A model generated the notes under the pieces. That model saw only the letters and a program-made list of their open reading frames with translations, had not been told where the DNA came from and did not search any database. The translations under genes and the position numbers were made by a program. Positions 1-10,323 of a DNA stretch of 64,000 nucleotides are shown piece by piece. Each line of letters begins with the position of its first letter. Within the stretch, counting starts at the first letter, position 1. This DNA is from Pseudocitrobacter faecalis (GTDB lineage: Bacteria; Pseudomonadota; Gammaproteobacteria; Enterobacterales; Enterobacteriaceae), in NCBI GenBank assembly GCA_003315335.1, contig QNRL01000004.1:62001-126000 (forward strand), read 5' to 3'.

Positions 1-1
1 C

Positions 2-3000
2 AAACAGTTCTTCATGTTTGGCCCACGCGATCTCTATCGTCCTGGTGAAACCGTCATTCTTAACGGCCTGCTTCGCGATGGCGATGGCAAACCTTTGGCG
101 GAACAACCGGTCAAAATCGAGGTGGTGAAACCTGACGGTCAGGTGGTGCGCAGCGTGGTCAGCAAACCGGTGAACGGTCTGTATCAGTTCACCTATCCGC
201 TCGACAGCGGTGCGGCGACCGGGATGTGGCATATCCGCGCCAACACCGGCGATAACCAGCGTCAGGCGTGGGATTTCCACGTCGAAGATTTCATGCCAGA
301 GCGTCTGGCGCTAAACCTGAGCGCCGAGAAAACCCCGCTGGCGCCAGAAGATGAGGTGAAGTTTGGCGTAGTCGGTTACTACCTCTATGGCGCACCGGCC
401 AATGGCAACACCTTACAGGGCAAGCTGTTCCTGCGTCCGCTTCGTGATGCGGTGGCTGCCCTGCCGGGTTTCCAGTTTGGCGATATTGCTGAAGAGAATC
501 TCTCGCGCAGTCTGGATGAAGCCAGCCTGACGCTGGATGAAAAAGGGCGCGGGGAGGTGACAACATCCAGCCAGTGGCAGGAAGCACATTCCCCGTTGCA
601 GGTCATTTTACAGGCCAGCCTGCTGGAATCGGGTGGCCGTCCGGTGACGCGTCGTGCCGAACAGGCTATCTGGCCTGCACCGGAACTGCCGGGTATTCGT
701 CCGCAGTTCGCCAGCAAAGCGGTGTATGACTATCGCACCGACACCACGGTGAATCAGCCGATTGTCGATGAAGGCAGTCAGGCCGCATTTGATATCGTTT
801 ACGCCAACGCTCAGGGGGAGCGCAAGGCGGTTGAAGGCCTTCAGGTACGCTTGATCCGCGAACGTCGCGACTACTACTGGAACTGGTCAGAAGACGAGGG
901 CTGGAAATCCCAGTTTGACCAGAAAGACCTGGTGGAAGGCGAAGAGAGCCTTAACCTGAAAGCCGATGAAACCGGTAAGGTCAGTTTCCCGGTTGAGTGG
1001 GGCGCTTATCGTCTGGAAGTCAAAGGGCCGAACGACACCATCAGTAGTGTTCGTTTCTGGGCCGGTTACAGCTGGCAGGATAACAGCGATGGCAGCGGCG
1101 CGGCGCGTCCGGATCGGGTGACCATGAAGCTGGATAAACCGTCCTATAAACCAGGAGGCACCATCAAGTTGCACGTTGCCGCACCGGCGGCGGGCAAGGG
1201 TTACGCGATGGTGGAATCGAGTGAAGGCCCCTTGTGGTGGCAGGAGATAACCGTTCCGGCGGAAGGGCTGGATCTCTCCATTCCGGTGGATAAAAGCTGG
1301 AACCGTCATGACCTCTATTTGAGCACGCTGGTGGTGCGTCCGGGTGATAAATCCCGTTCCGCTACGCCAAAACGCGCGGTCGGTGTACTGCATCTGCCGC
1401 TCGGCGATGAAAACCGTCGTCTGAATATCGCCCTTGATGCGCCTGCGAAAATGCGCCCGAATCAGCCGCTGACGGTGAAAGTGAAAGTCGATCGCAAAGA
1501 AGGCGCTGTGCCAAAACAGGTGAATGTACTGCTTTCGGCGGTGGACAGCGGCGTGCTGAACATTACTGATTACACCACGCCGGATCCGTGGCAGGGCTTC
1601 TTCGGCCAGAAACGCTATGGTGCGGATATCTATGATATCTACGGCCAGGTGATTGAAGGGCAGGGACGTCTGGCGAACCTGCGCTTTGGTGGTGATGGTG
1701 ACGAACTGAAACGCGGCGGTAAGCCGCCGGTTAACCACGTCACCATTATCGCGCAACAGGCCCAGCCGGTAACGCTTGATGAAAATGGTGAAGGCACTGT
1801 CACTCTGCCAATCGGCGATTTTAACGGCGAGTTGCGCGTGATGGCGCAGGCGTGGAGCGATGAAGATTTTGGCAGCAGCGAAGATAAAGTGGTGGTTGCC
1901 GCGCCGGTCATTGCTGAGCTCAACATGCCGCGCTTCCTGGCGGGTGGCGATACCGCGCGTCTGACGCTCGATATCACTAACCTGACGGATAAACCGCAGA
2001 CGCTGAACGTAGAATTAGCCGCAAGCGGGCTGATTCAACTGGAAGGCGCCCAACCCGCACCCATTACGTTACAGCCGGGCGTGCGCAATATTCAGTTTGT
2101 GCCAGTCAGCGCGAAAGAGGGGTTTGGCGACGGTCAGGTGGATATCACGGTAAGTGGCCTGACATTACCGGGTGAAACGCTGCCACCGGTGAGTAAATCC
2201 TGGAAGCTGGGCGTGCGCCCGGCCTTCCCGGCACAAACGGTGAACAGCGGCGCGGCGTTGCAGCCGGGTGAAAGCTGGAGTGTGCCGCAGGGCTATCTGG
2301 CGAATTTCTCCCCGGCAACGGTGCAGGGGCAACTGCTGCTGAGCGGCAAGCCGCCGCTGAACCTGGCGCGCTATATTCGCGAGTTGAAAGCGTATCCGTA
2401 CGGTTGTCTGGAGCAGACCGCCAGCGGTCTTTTCCCATCGCTGTACACCAACGCGGCGCAGCTCAAAATGCTCGGTATTACCGGCGACAGCGATGAGAAA
2501 CGCCGCGCGGCGGTGGACGTTGGGATCTCCCGTATGCTGCAAATGCAGCGTCAGGATGGCGGTTTCGCGTTGTGGGATAAAGAAGGCCCCGAAGAGTACT
2601 GGCTGACGGCCTACGCGATGGACTTCCTGGTACGCGCAGGCGAGCAGGGTTACAGCGTGCCGGCAGACGCCATCAACAAAGGCAACAACCGTCTGCTGCG
2701 GTATTTGCAGGAGCCAGGGTTGATGACGATGCGCTACAGCGATGATAACGCTGCCAGCCGCTTTGCTGTGCAGGCTTATGCCGCGCAGGTGCTGGCGCGT
2801 CAGCAGAAGGCACCGCTTGGCGCACTGCGCGAAATCTGGGAACGTCACGCACAGGCAAAATCCGGCCTGCCGCTGATGCAGCTGGGCGTCGCACTGAAAG
2901 CAATGGGTGACGCGCCGCGTAGCGAAGAAGCGATTCAATTGGCGCTGAAAACACCGCGTGCAGACACACCTCGTTGGATTGGCGATTACGGCAGCGCGCT

Positions 3001-3805
3001 GCGTGATAACGCGCTGATGCTGGCGTTGATGGAAGAGAACAAGCTACTGCCAGATGCGCAGAACACGCTGCTGCAAACGCTCTCTGAACAGGCATTTGGC
3101 GAGCGTTGGTTATCCACCCAGGAGAGCAATTCGCTCTTCCTGGCGGGGCGGGGTCTTGCTGATTTACCGGGCAACTGGCAGGCACAAACGTCGCTGGATA
3201 CCGCGCCGTTGCAAAGTGATAAAGCACAAACCCGTAATCTGGATGCAGACCAGTTGGGCGCGTTGCAGGTGACGAATAGCGGCACCCAGCCTCTGTGGTT
3301 GCGCCTCGACGCAACCGGGTATCCGGAGTATTCACCGGAGCCGGTCAGCAACGTGTTGCAGATTGAACGCCAGATTCTCGGTACAGACGGTAAACCTAAA
3401 GCCATCTCTTCACTGCGCAGCGGTGACCTGGTTCTGGTGCGCCTTGAGATCAACGCCAGCCAGAACGTTCCGGATGCACTGGTCGTTGATATGCTGCCTG
3501 CCGGGCTGGAGCTGGAAAATCAGAATCTGGCAAACAGCAGTGCCAGCCTTGCGGATAACGCTGGTGAAGCGCAGAACCTGATCAACCAGATGCAACAGGC
3601 GGATATTCAGCATATGGAATTCCGCGACGATCGTTTTGTGGCAGCCGTTGCCGTCAATGAGAACCAGCCGGTCACGCTGGTTTATCTGGCGCGTGCGGTG
3701 ATGCCGGGAACCTATCAGTTGCCGCAGCCACAGGTGGAGTCGATGTACGTGCCGCAGTGGCGTGCGACCGGCCAGGCGGATGGCCCGCTGATCGTTACGC
3801 CGTAA
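2..3805 (+). CDS. yfhM: Bacterial alpha-2-macroglobulin lipoprotein YfhM, 3' part (5' end outside window)
   Basis: The reading frame is open from base 2 and gives the C-terminal 1267 residues; the E. coli family member is about 1650 residues, so the signal peptide and first domains lie upstream. The thioester motif CLEQ is intact at 2405-2416, followed by the alpha-helical thioester domain and a C-terminal receptor-binding-like domain. The family forms a periplasmic, inner-membrane-anchored protease trap that covalently captures proteases through the thioester. pbpC starts 1 base after the stop, the conserved pairing that links protease trapping to repair of peptidoglycan. Several reverse-strand ORFs inside it are shadows. 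Family identity is very secure; the 5' end cannot be judged. Confidence 0.95.
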   Translation, partial: KQFFMFGPRDLYRPGETVILNGLLRDGDGKPLAEQPVKIEVVKPDGQVVRSVVSKPVNGLYQFTYPLDSGAATGMWHIRANTGDNQRQAWDFHVEDFMPERLALNLSAEKTPLAPEDEVKFGVVGYYLYGAPANGNTLQGKLFLRPLRDAVAALPGFQFGDIAEENLSRSLDEASLTLDEKGRGEVTTSSQWQEAHSPLQVILQASLLESGGRPVTRRAEQAIWPAPELPGIRPQFASKAVYDYRTDTTVNQPIVDEGSQAAFDIVYANAQGERKAVEGLQVRLIRERRDYYWNWSEDEGWKSQFDQKDLVEGEESLNLKADETGKVSFPVEWGAYRLEVKGPNDTISSVRFWAGYSWQDNSDGSGAARPDRVTMKLDKPSYKPGGTIKLHVAAPAAGKGYAMVESSEGPLWWQEITVPAEGLDLSIPVDKSWNRHDLYLSTLVVRPGDKSRSATPKRAVGVLHLPLGDENRRLNIALDAPAKMRPNQPLTVKVKVDRKEGAVPKQVNVLLSAVDSGVLNITDYTTPDPWQGFFGQKRYGADIYDIYGQVIEGQGRLANLRFGGDGDELKRGGKPPVNHVTIIAQQAQPVTLDENGEGTVTLPIGDFNGELRVMAQAWSDEDFGSSEDKVVVAAPVIAELNMPRFLAGGDTARLTLDITNLTDKPQTLNVELAASGLIQLEGAQPAPITLQPGVRNIQFVPVSAKEGFGDGQVDITVSGLTLPGETLPPVSKSWKLGVRPAFPAQTVNSGAALQPGESWSVPQGYLANFSPATVQGQLLLSGKPPLNLARYIRELKAYPYGCLEQTASGLFPSLYTNAAQLKMLGITGDSDEKRRAAVDVGISRMLQMQRQDGGFALWDKEGPEEYWLTAYAMDFLVRAGEQGYSVPADAINKGNNRLLRYLQEPGLMTMRYSDDNAASRFAVQAYAAQVLARQQKAPLGALREIWERHAQAKSGLPLMQLGVALKAMGDAPRSEEAIQLALKTPRADTPRWIGDYGSALRDNALMLALMEENKLLPDAQNTLLQTLSEQAFGERWLSTQESNSLFLAGRGLADLPGNWQAQTSLDTAPLQSDKAQTRNLDADQLGALQVTNSGTQPLWLRLDATGYPEYSPEPVSNVLQIERQILGTDGKPKAISSLRSGDLVLVRLEINASQNVPDALVVDMLPAGLELENQNLANSSASLADNAGEAQNLINQMQQADIQHMEFRDDRFVAAVAVNENQPVTLVYLARAVMPGTYQLPQPQVESMYVPQWRATGQADGPLIVTP

Positions 3806-3806
3806 G

Positions 3807-6140
3807 ATGTGGTTGTGGTCTGTGTTTAAACGCCGCTGGCTTTGGCTGGCGGCGAGCGCGGTGGTGGCGTGGCTGGCGGTGCTGGGGGCCGATCGACTTT
3901 GGCCGCTGCCGTTACATGAAGTCACGCCCGCCCGCGTGGTGGTCGCACAGGATGGCACACCGCTGTGGCGCTTTGCTGATGCCGAAGGGATCTGGCGTTA
4001 TCCGGTCACTATCGAAGAGGTGTCGCCGCGCTATCTTGATGCGCTGATCCAGTATGAAGATCGCTGGTTCTGGGATCATCCCGGTGTTAACCCCTTGTCC
4101 ATACTCCGTGCCGCCTGGCAGGATCTGACCTCCGGGCGCGTGGTCTCAGGTGGCAGCACGCTTACCATGCAGGTGGCACGCCTGCTGGATCCTCATCCTC
4201 GTACTTTCGGCGGTAAATTTCGTCAGCTCTGGCGTGCGTTACAGCTGGAGTGGCATCTGTCAAAACGCGAGATTCTCACCCTCTACCTCAATCGTGCCCC
4301 TTTCGGCGGCACGTTGCAGGGCGTGGGCGCGGCAAGCTGGGCCTATCTGGGTAAACCGCCGGCACAATTGAGCTATGCCGATGCTGCGCTGTTGGCCGTG
4401 CTGCCGCAGGCTCCCAGTCGTTTACGCCCGGATCGCTGGCCGGAACGCGCGCAGGCGGCACGCAATAAAGTGCTGGCCCGCATGGAAACGCAGCAGGTGT
4501 GGCCCGCGCAGTTGGTGAAAGAGGCGAGTGAAGAGCCGGTCTGGTTGTTCCCACGGCAGATGCCGCAGCTGGCGCCGCTCTTCTCGCGCAAAGTGCTGGC
4601 GATGAGCAAAGCCGAAAAAATCACCACCACGCTCGATGCCGGGTTGCAGCGTCAGCTGGAAGAGATGGCGCTTAACTGGAAATCGCGCCTGCCGCCGCGC
4701 AGTTCGCTGGCGATGATCGTCGTGGATAACAGTACAATGCAGGTACGCGGCTGGGTGGGATCGGTAGACATCAGTGACGACAGTCGATTTGGACATATCG
4801 ATATGGTGTCGGCGATCCGATCGCCGGGATCGGTATTGAAACCGTTTGTGTATGGTATGGCGATGGATGAAGGGTTGATCCATCCTGCCTCGCTGCTTCA
4901 GGATGTTCCGCGCCGGGTGGGGGATTACCGACCTGGCAACTTTGATAGCGGTTTTCACGGCCCGGTAAGTATGAGCGAGGCGCTGGTGCGATCGCTGAAT
5001 CTCCCAGCGGTGCAGGTTCTGGAAGCCTACGGCCCGAAACAGTTTGCCGCGCGTCTGCGAAACGCCGGTCTGCCGTTGATATTGCCCGCTGGCGCGGAGC
5101 CGAATTTATCGTTGATTCTCGGCGGGGCGGGGGCGAGGCTTGCAGATATCACTGCCGCCTATAGCGCTTTTGCGCGTCATGGTAAAGCAGGGCGCTTACG
5201 TTTGCTTGCCGACGATCCGCTGGTGGAACGCCCGCTATTGTCGCCGGGATCGGCGTGGATCATCCGTCGTATTCTGGCGGGAGAAGACCAACCGATGGCG
5301 GATGATTCGCTGCCGCAGGTGGTTCCGCTGGCATGGAAAACCGGCACCAGCTACGGCTATCGCGATGCGTGGGCCGTTGGCCTGAATGCGCGTTACAGCA
5401 TCGGTATCTGGACCGGCAGGCCAGACGGCACGCCCGTTGCCGGGCAGTTTGGTTTCGCCAGCGCGGTGCCACTATTGAATCAGGTCAGCAATCTGTTGCT
5501 TTCCCACGCCAGTACGGGGAAAAACGGATTACCGACCGACCCACGTCCTGCTTCGGTGAGCGGTGGAACAATATGCTGGCCGGGTGGGCAGTCGCTGCCT
5601 GAAGGCGACGCGAACTGCCGCCGTCGTCTCGCCACCTGGCTTTTGGACAACAGTCAGCCGCCCACGCTGCTGTTGCCGGGTCAGGAAGGTATTCGCGGTA
5701 TTCGCTTCCCGGTCTGGCTGGATGCGCAGGGCAAACGCGTCGCAGCCGATTGTCCGGATGCGAGGCAAACCACTCTGGATGTCTGGCCACTGCCACTGGA
5801 GCCCTGGCTTCCCGTCAGCGAGCGACGCGCTGCCAGACTCCCTATTGCTTCAACCGTTTGTCCGCCGCAAGTTTCACCGGACGCGCCGCCATTGATCCTT
5901 TCGGGCGTGCGTGAAGGCGCGGTGATTCAGCGTGCACCCGGCGAGTCGCAGGTTACCCTTGCGTTGCAAACCAGCGGCGGAGAGGGACGACGCTGGTGGT
6001 TCGTGAATGGTGAGCCTCAGGAGAGCGCCAGTAGCCGTTTTACCCTGGTATTGCATAAAGAAGGTCAATATCAGCTGGTGGTATTAGATGACGCGGGGCA
6101 AATGGCTACGGTGCATTTCTCATTTAAATCGGGATCCTAG
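3807..6140 (+). CDS. pbpC: Penicillin-binding protein 1C
   Basis: 777 residues, close to E. coli PBP1c (770). A single N-terminal membrane segment lies at about residues 9-30. The glycosyltransferase (GT51) domain has the YEDRWFWDHPG motif with catalytic Glu at residue 84 and the GGSTLTMQ motif near 115-122. The transpeptidase domain has SVLK (SxxK serine near residue 342), an SLN motif and KTGTS near 510. A C-terminal BiPBP_C domain follows. It polymerises and crosslinks peptidoglycan in the periplasm; loss is usually tolerated because PBP1a/1b dominate. The start is the ATG directly after the yfhM stop, so the two are probably cotranscribed. Confidence 0.96.
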   Translation: MWLWSVFKRRWLWLAASAVVAWLAVLGADRLWPLPLHEVTPARVVVAQDGTPLWRFADAEGIWRYPVTIEEVSPRYLDALIQYEDRWFWDHPGVNPLSILRAAWQDLTSGRVVSGGSTLTMQVARLLDPHPRTFGGKFRQLWRALQLEWHLSKREILTLYLNRAPFGGTLQGVGAASWAYLGKPPAQLSYADAALLAVLPQAPSRLRPDRWPERAQAARNKVLARMETQQVWPAQLVKEASEEPVWLFPRQMPQLAPLFSRKVLAMSKAEKITTTLDAGLQRQLEEMALNWKSRLPPRSSLAMIVVDNSTMQVRGWVGSVDISDDSRFGHIDMVSAIRSPGSVLKPFVYGMAMDEGLIHPASLLQDVPRRVGDYRPGNFDSGFHGPVSMSEALVRSLNLPAVQVLEAYGPKQFAARLRNAGLPLILPAGAEPNLSLILGGAGARLADITAAYSAFARHGKAGRLRLLADDPLVERPLLSPGSAWIIRRILAGEDQPMADDSLPQVVPLAWKTGTSYGYRDAWAVGLNARYSIGIWTGRPDGTPVAGQFGFASAVPLLNQVSNLLLSHASTGKNGLPTDPRPASVSGGTICWPGGQSLPEGDANCRRRLATWLLDNSQPPTLLLPGQEGIRGIRFPVWLDAQGKRVAADCPDARQTTLDVWPLPLEPWLPVSERRAARLPIASTVCPPQVSPDAPPLILSGVREGAVIQRAPGESQVTLALQTSGGEGRRWWFVNGEPQESASSRFTLVLHKEGQYQLVVLDDAGQMATVHFSFKSGS

Positions 6141-6496
6141 CTTTAACTGGAAATTATTCAGAACAGGGGGGCAGACCAGGAACTATCAGAGTTATAAGTA
6201 ACTCGTTAATATTTGATGGCTTTGTCGCATCATTGCTTCTTAATTGACTTTATCTGACCCTAACCCGTCTTCCTGACGTAACAAAACCAGAATGAAAGAT
6301 AAAAATAAAGTTTATTATTTTGCTATTTATTGTCTTATTTATTCAGTGAATGTGTTTCAGTATATTTATTTATTCGCTTAATATAATAGCGCAACAAATA
6401 ATAATGTAACATGATGTTATTATCTTAACTTAGTTGATTACTGTCATTATCACGCCCCGCAGAAGAAAAGAGAATATTTTTTATTTATAGGGAGAA
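6141..6496. other. 356-bp AT-rich intergenic region upstream of the DMSO-reductase-like operon
   Basis: No ORF of note. The stretch 6290-6440 is very AT-rich and probably carries the operon promoter. A TTGAT-N4-GTCAT element at 6434-6447 resembles an FNR site (TTGAT-N4-ATCAA) with a perfect left half and a poor right half; anaerobic FNR control would fit an anaerobic reductase but is an inference. No clear intrinsic terminator for pbpC was seen. Confidence 0.5.
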
Positions 6497-8880
6497 GTGG
6501 CAGTGGATAAAACGGGCAATACAGAAGATGATATTTTCCCGGCGGTAACCCGACGTGGATTTTTACAGGCCAGCTCAGCGCTGGTCACGCTTCCCTTTCT
6601 TGCAACTTCCGTCAGCGCGGCGCAGGCGAAAAATGAAACGTCATCAGGGGCCCAGGATGAGCGTGTTGTTCAGACTTGCAGTACCTTTGACTGTGGCGGT
6701 AAGTGTGATATTCGCACGCATATTCGTGACGGCGTAGTAACACGTATTTCCACGCGTCCTGATGAAGCTCTGGACGAGCAAATGCCAATAATGCGAGCCT
6801 GTGTTCGTGGGCGTGGATACCGCAAATTTGTTTATCATCCTGACCGTCTGAAATATCCGATGAAGCGGGTTGGAAAACGGGGTGAAGGTAAATTTGAGCG
6901 TATCACTTGGGATGAGGCGACAACGCTTATTGCCGATAATATAAAAGCGATCACGCAACAATATGGCCCGAGCTCCCGTTATGTGCACGTGGGTACTGCT
7001 GTTTCAGGCGGAACCTTTTCCGGCGATAAAATGGCCCGGCGCTTGTTGAATCTGACCGGTGGCTATCTTGAGAGCTATCACTCGGTCAGTATGGGCAACA
7101 CCGCCGCCGCCACGCCGTATACCTATGGCACGCCAGCCAGCGGCAGCTCCCTGGATACACTGATGGATACCAAACTGGTGATCCTGTGGGGGCATAATCC
7201 AACGGAAACCATCTTCGGTCATACGAATTACTACTTTCAGAAGATGAAGCAAAACGGCACACGCTTCATTGTGGTCGATCCGCGATACTCAGATACGGTG
7301 TCCTCTTTGGCTGACCAGTGGATTCCCCTGTTGCCGACGACGGATAACGCGCTAATGGATGCGATGATGTATGTCATCGTCAGCGAAAATCTACACGATA
7401 CCGACTTTATTCAGCGCTACACCCTCGGCTTCGATGAAGCGAGTATGCCGAAAGGTATTCCGGCAAATGAATCTCTGGTCGCTTATCTGATGGGGAAAAG
7501 AACGGCGTGCGTAAGACGCCTGAGTGGGCCGAAAAAATTACCCATGTTCCGGCACAGACCATCCGTCAGTTGGCGCGCGATTATGCCAACACCAGGCCAG
7601 CAGCATTAATTCAGGGTTGGGGGCCTCAGCGACATAACTGTGGCGAACGTACCGCGCGTGGCTCGACGCTGCTTGCTTCCCTCACCGGCAATGTGGGGGT
7701 AAAAGGCGGCTGGGCCGCGGGTTATGGCGGTATTGCCAGCCGTAAATTCACCACGGGCCCAGAGATGCCTGATAATCCGGTTAAAGCAAAAATCTCGGTA
7801 ATGAACTGGGTACAAGCGGCAGATGATGCCTCGAAGGTAACACCAGAGATGGGCCTGAAGGATGCGGATAAGCTCGACAGCAATATCCGCTTGCTCTTCT
7901 CTCTGGCCGGTAATTACCTCGCGAACCAGAACCCTGATCTTCACCAGGCCGTGAAGGTGCTGGAAGATGAGTCGAAGATAAAATTTATCGTCGCAAGCGA
8001 TCTGTTTATGACACCAAGCGCGAAGTATGCGGACGTGCTCCTGCCGGAAACCAGCTTTATGGAACGGTGGAACATTGGTGAGACCTGGGGAACGGCGAGC
8101 TATTTGATCCTGTCTGAGAAAGTGATTAAGCCGGAATTCGAACGCCGCTCTGATTATGACTGGTTACGTGAAGTTGCAGCAAAGCTGGGAATTGAGGCGG
8201 AATTCAGTAAGAACAGAGATGAAAAGCAGTGGATTGAGCACATCTGGCAACAAACGGTGGAATCAATGCCGGATGAAAATCTACCGAATTTCGCCACGCT
8301 GCAAAAAACGCGTCAGTATCTTTTTAAAGACCGGCCTTATGTCGCGTTTGAAGAAAACATCCGCGACCCGAAGAATCATCCATTCCCGACGCCGTCAGGA
8401 AAAATTGAGATCTTTTCCCAACGCCTTTATGAGATGAAACACGCGGAGATCCCGGCACTTTCACACTATGTACCTGCGCACGAAGGCCCGGAAGATCCCC
8501 TGACGGCGAAATATCCCCTGCAGTTAATCACCTGGAAAGGTAAAAATCGCGCCAACTCTACGCAGTACGCCAATCCCTGGCTGCAGGAAGTTCAAACGCA
8601 AAAACTGTGGATCAATCCTCAGGATGCACAGAAGCGCGGCATCGAACAAGGGATGATCGTTCGTGTTCACAACGATCGAGGCGTGTGTGAGATCCCCGCA
8701 GAGGTTACACCAAGGATCATTCCGGGCGTGGTGGCCATGCAGGCCGGGGCCTGGTGGCAACCGGATGAACAAGGGGTGGATCATGGCGGATGCCCCAACG
8801 TGCTCAGTTCTGCACGGATAACGCCGCTGGCGAAAGGGAATTCCCATCAAACGATGCTGGTTGAGGTTGTGAAAGTATGA
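6497..8880 (+). pseudogene. DMSO-reductase-like catalytic subunit (DmsA/YnfE family), frameshifted
   Basis: Two ORFs together cover one molybdopterin oxidoreductase of about 795 residues: 6497-7609 (N-terminal half) and a second frame open to 8880. The first has a GTG start preceded by AGGGAGAA, a twin-arginine signal (TRRGFLQ) and a cysteine cluster for a 4Fe-4S centre. Homology shifts frame at about 7491-7503 in the run TGGGGAAAAG. Adding one base there restores a continuous protein (MG[E/K]KNGVRKTPEW), as in DmsA. The protein would be a Tat-exported, bis-MGD S/N-oxide reductase. As written it is broken by a one-base deletion in homopolymers, either a real mutation or a sequencing error. 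The downstream subunits are intact. Confidence 0.85.
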
Positions 8881-9506
8881 GTCAATTTAAAGAGTATGCG
8901 CCGGTGAGCGACAAGCAGTTGGGATTTTATATCGACTCTTCCCGCTGTTCCGGCTGTAAAGCGTGCCAGGTGGCGTGTAAAGATAAAAATAACCTTGAAG
9001 TCGGACGTCGTTTTCGTCGTGTCTATGAGGTCACTGGTGGAGGCTTTATGCCGACCGGGCAGGGCGGGCTGCAGAATAACGTTTTTGCCTATACGCTCTC
9101 CATTTCCTGCAACCACTGCGCTGATCCTATATGCACTAAAAACTGTCCGACTACGGCGATGCACAAGCGTTCCGGCGATGGTATCGTGCGGGTAAATACG
9201 GATAAATGTGTCGGTTGCGGCTACTGCGCCTGGTCCTGCCCTTACGGTGCGCCACAGATGAATGAGCTGACCGGGCAGATGTCGAAGTGTGATTTCTGCG
9301 TTGACCTTCAGGCGAAGGGCGAACAACCCGTTTGCGTAGCAACCTGTCCGCTGGGGGCTATTCAGTTTGGGCCTATTGAGGAATTGAGGGCGAAGAATGG
9401 CAACCTGTGTGATGTTAAGGGGTTGCCGGATTCGTCGCTCACTCATCCAAATCTGGTGATTAAGCCACATCAGGGCGCGGAAAAAGAAGAGGTGCGCCAT
9501 GCATGA
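8877..9506 (+). CDS. DMSO-reductase-like iron-sulfur electron-transfer subunit (DmsB family)
   Basis: 209 residues (E. coli DmsB is 205). Four cysteine clusters typical of four 4Fe-4S centres are visible: CSGCKACQVAC, CNHCADPICTKNCP, CVGCGYCAWSCP and a CDFC...C...CP set. It would pass electrons from the membrane anchor to the molybdenum subunit. The start ATG overlaps the stop of the catalytic subunit (ATGA), indicating translational coupling, and its 3' end overlaps the next gene by 8 bases. Substrate is unknown; the S. Typhimurium equivalent is simply annotated as anaerobic DMSO reductase-like. Confidence 0.92.
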   Translation: MSQFKEYAPVSDKQLGFYIDSSRCSGCKACQVACKDKNNLEVGRRFRRVYEVTGGGFMPTGQGGLQNNVFAYTLSISCNHCADPICTKNCPTTAMHKRSGDGIVRVNTDKCVGCGYCAWSCPYGAPQMNELTGQMSKCDFCVDLQAKGEQPVCVATCPLGAIQFGPIEELRAKNGNLCDVKGLPDSSLTHPNLVIKPHQGAEKEEVRHA

Positions 9507-10323
9507 GTTACCGCTGATCCTCTTCACGCTGTTGTTGCAATGCTCAGTCGGTATGACCATTGGCCTTGCATTAACTCATCGCCGTGCGGAGAAGATTGTC
9601 GATGTGCGGCGCAGGATGCAGTGGCCGTTGGGAATAAGCTTCATTCTGGCAGCTATTGGCCTGACGGCCTCCACGCTCCATCTCGGCTATCCGCTTAACG
9701 CTTTTAATGCGCTTCGCCATTTTGGCAGTTCATGGCTGAGCCGCGAAATTATCTTTGCCAGTTTCTACCTTGCGGCATTGGGACTCAGTATCGTGTTTGC
9801 ATTTGTCCGTAAACCAGGCTTGCAATTTCTGCTATGGCTCGCGGCATTGGTGGGGGCGGTTGATGTGTTCTGCATGGCGCAGATTTACATCCATACCGGG
9901 GTTATCAGCTGGCAGCATATCAATACACTGGTGATGTTTGCGGGTACAGCAGGAACGTTGGGAGCCCTGGCTCTGGCGGCTCTACGAGGTTTCGACATCC
10001 TGCCTTCACAGCTCGTGTCGCTGCGCTGGGTACTGGGGATCATTGTAATTATCATGTTGATCCGCCTGCTAATGCAGCCTGTTTGGGTACACGATATCAC
10101 TGCTGCAGCGCCACAAAGCGTGACATTCCCACACTCTCCATTGCACCAATTGCAGCAGCTTCGCGATGTGCATATCGCTGGCTGGTGCCTTGGCGTCGCA
10201 GGGCTTGTGTGCTTCGCTTGCGGTGTACGCCGCAATGCCGCGTCCTTCTGGCTGGTGACTGGTGGTGTGCTGTTGCTCGTGGCGGAAGTCGTTCTGCGTA
10301 GCGTGTTCTTCAGTATCGGCTGA
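9499..10323 (+). CDS. DMSO-reductase-like membrane anchor subunit (DmsC family)
   Basis: 274 residues, strongly hydrophobic, with about eight predicted membrane spans; the first is at about residues 5-24 and the last ends at the C-terminus. The DmsC family anchors the AB heterodimer in the inner membrane and oxidises menaquinol. It overlaps the dmsB-like gene by 8 bases and its stop codon shares a base with the next start (TGATG), so the four genes form a tight operon. Confidence 0.9.
   Translation: MHELPLILFTLLLQCSVGMTIGLALTHRRAEKIVDVRRRMQWPLGISFILAAIGLTASTLHLGYPLNAFNALRHFGSSWLSREIIFASFYLAALGLSIVFAFVRKPGLQFLLWLAALVGAVDVFCMAQIYIHTGVISWQHINTLVMFAGTAGTLGALALAALRGFDILPSQLVSLRWVLGIIVIIMLIRLLMQPVWVHDITAAAPQSVTFPHSPLHQLQQLRDVHIAGWCLGVAGLVCFACGVRRNAASFWLVTGGVLLLVAEVVLRSVFFSIG

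Noticed and set aside
887..1756. 289-codon reverse-strand ORF in yfhM
   Set aside because: Shadow of a GC-rich gene; no start signal and no recognisable family.
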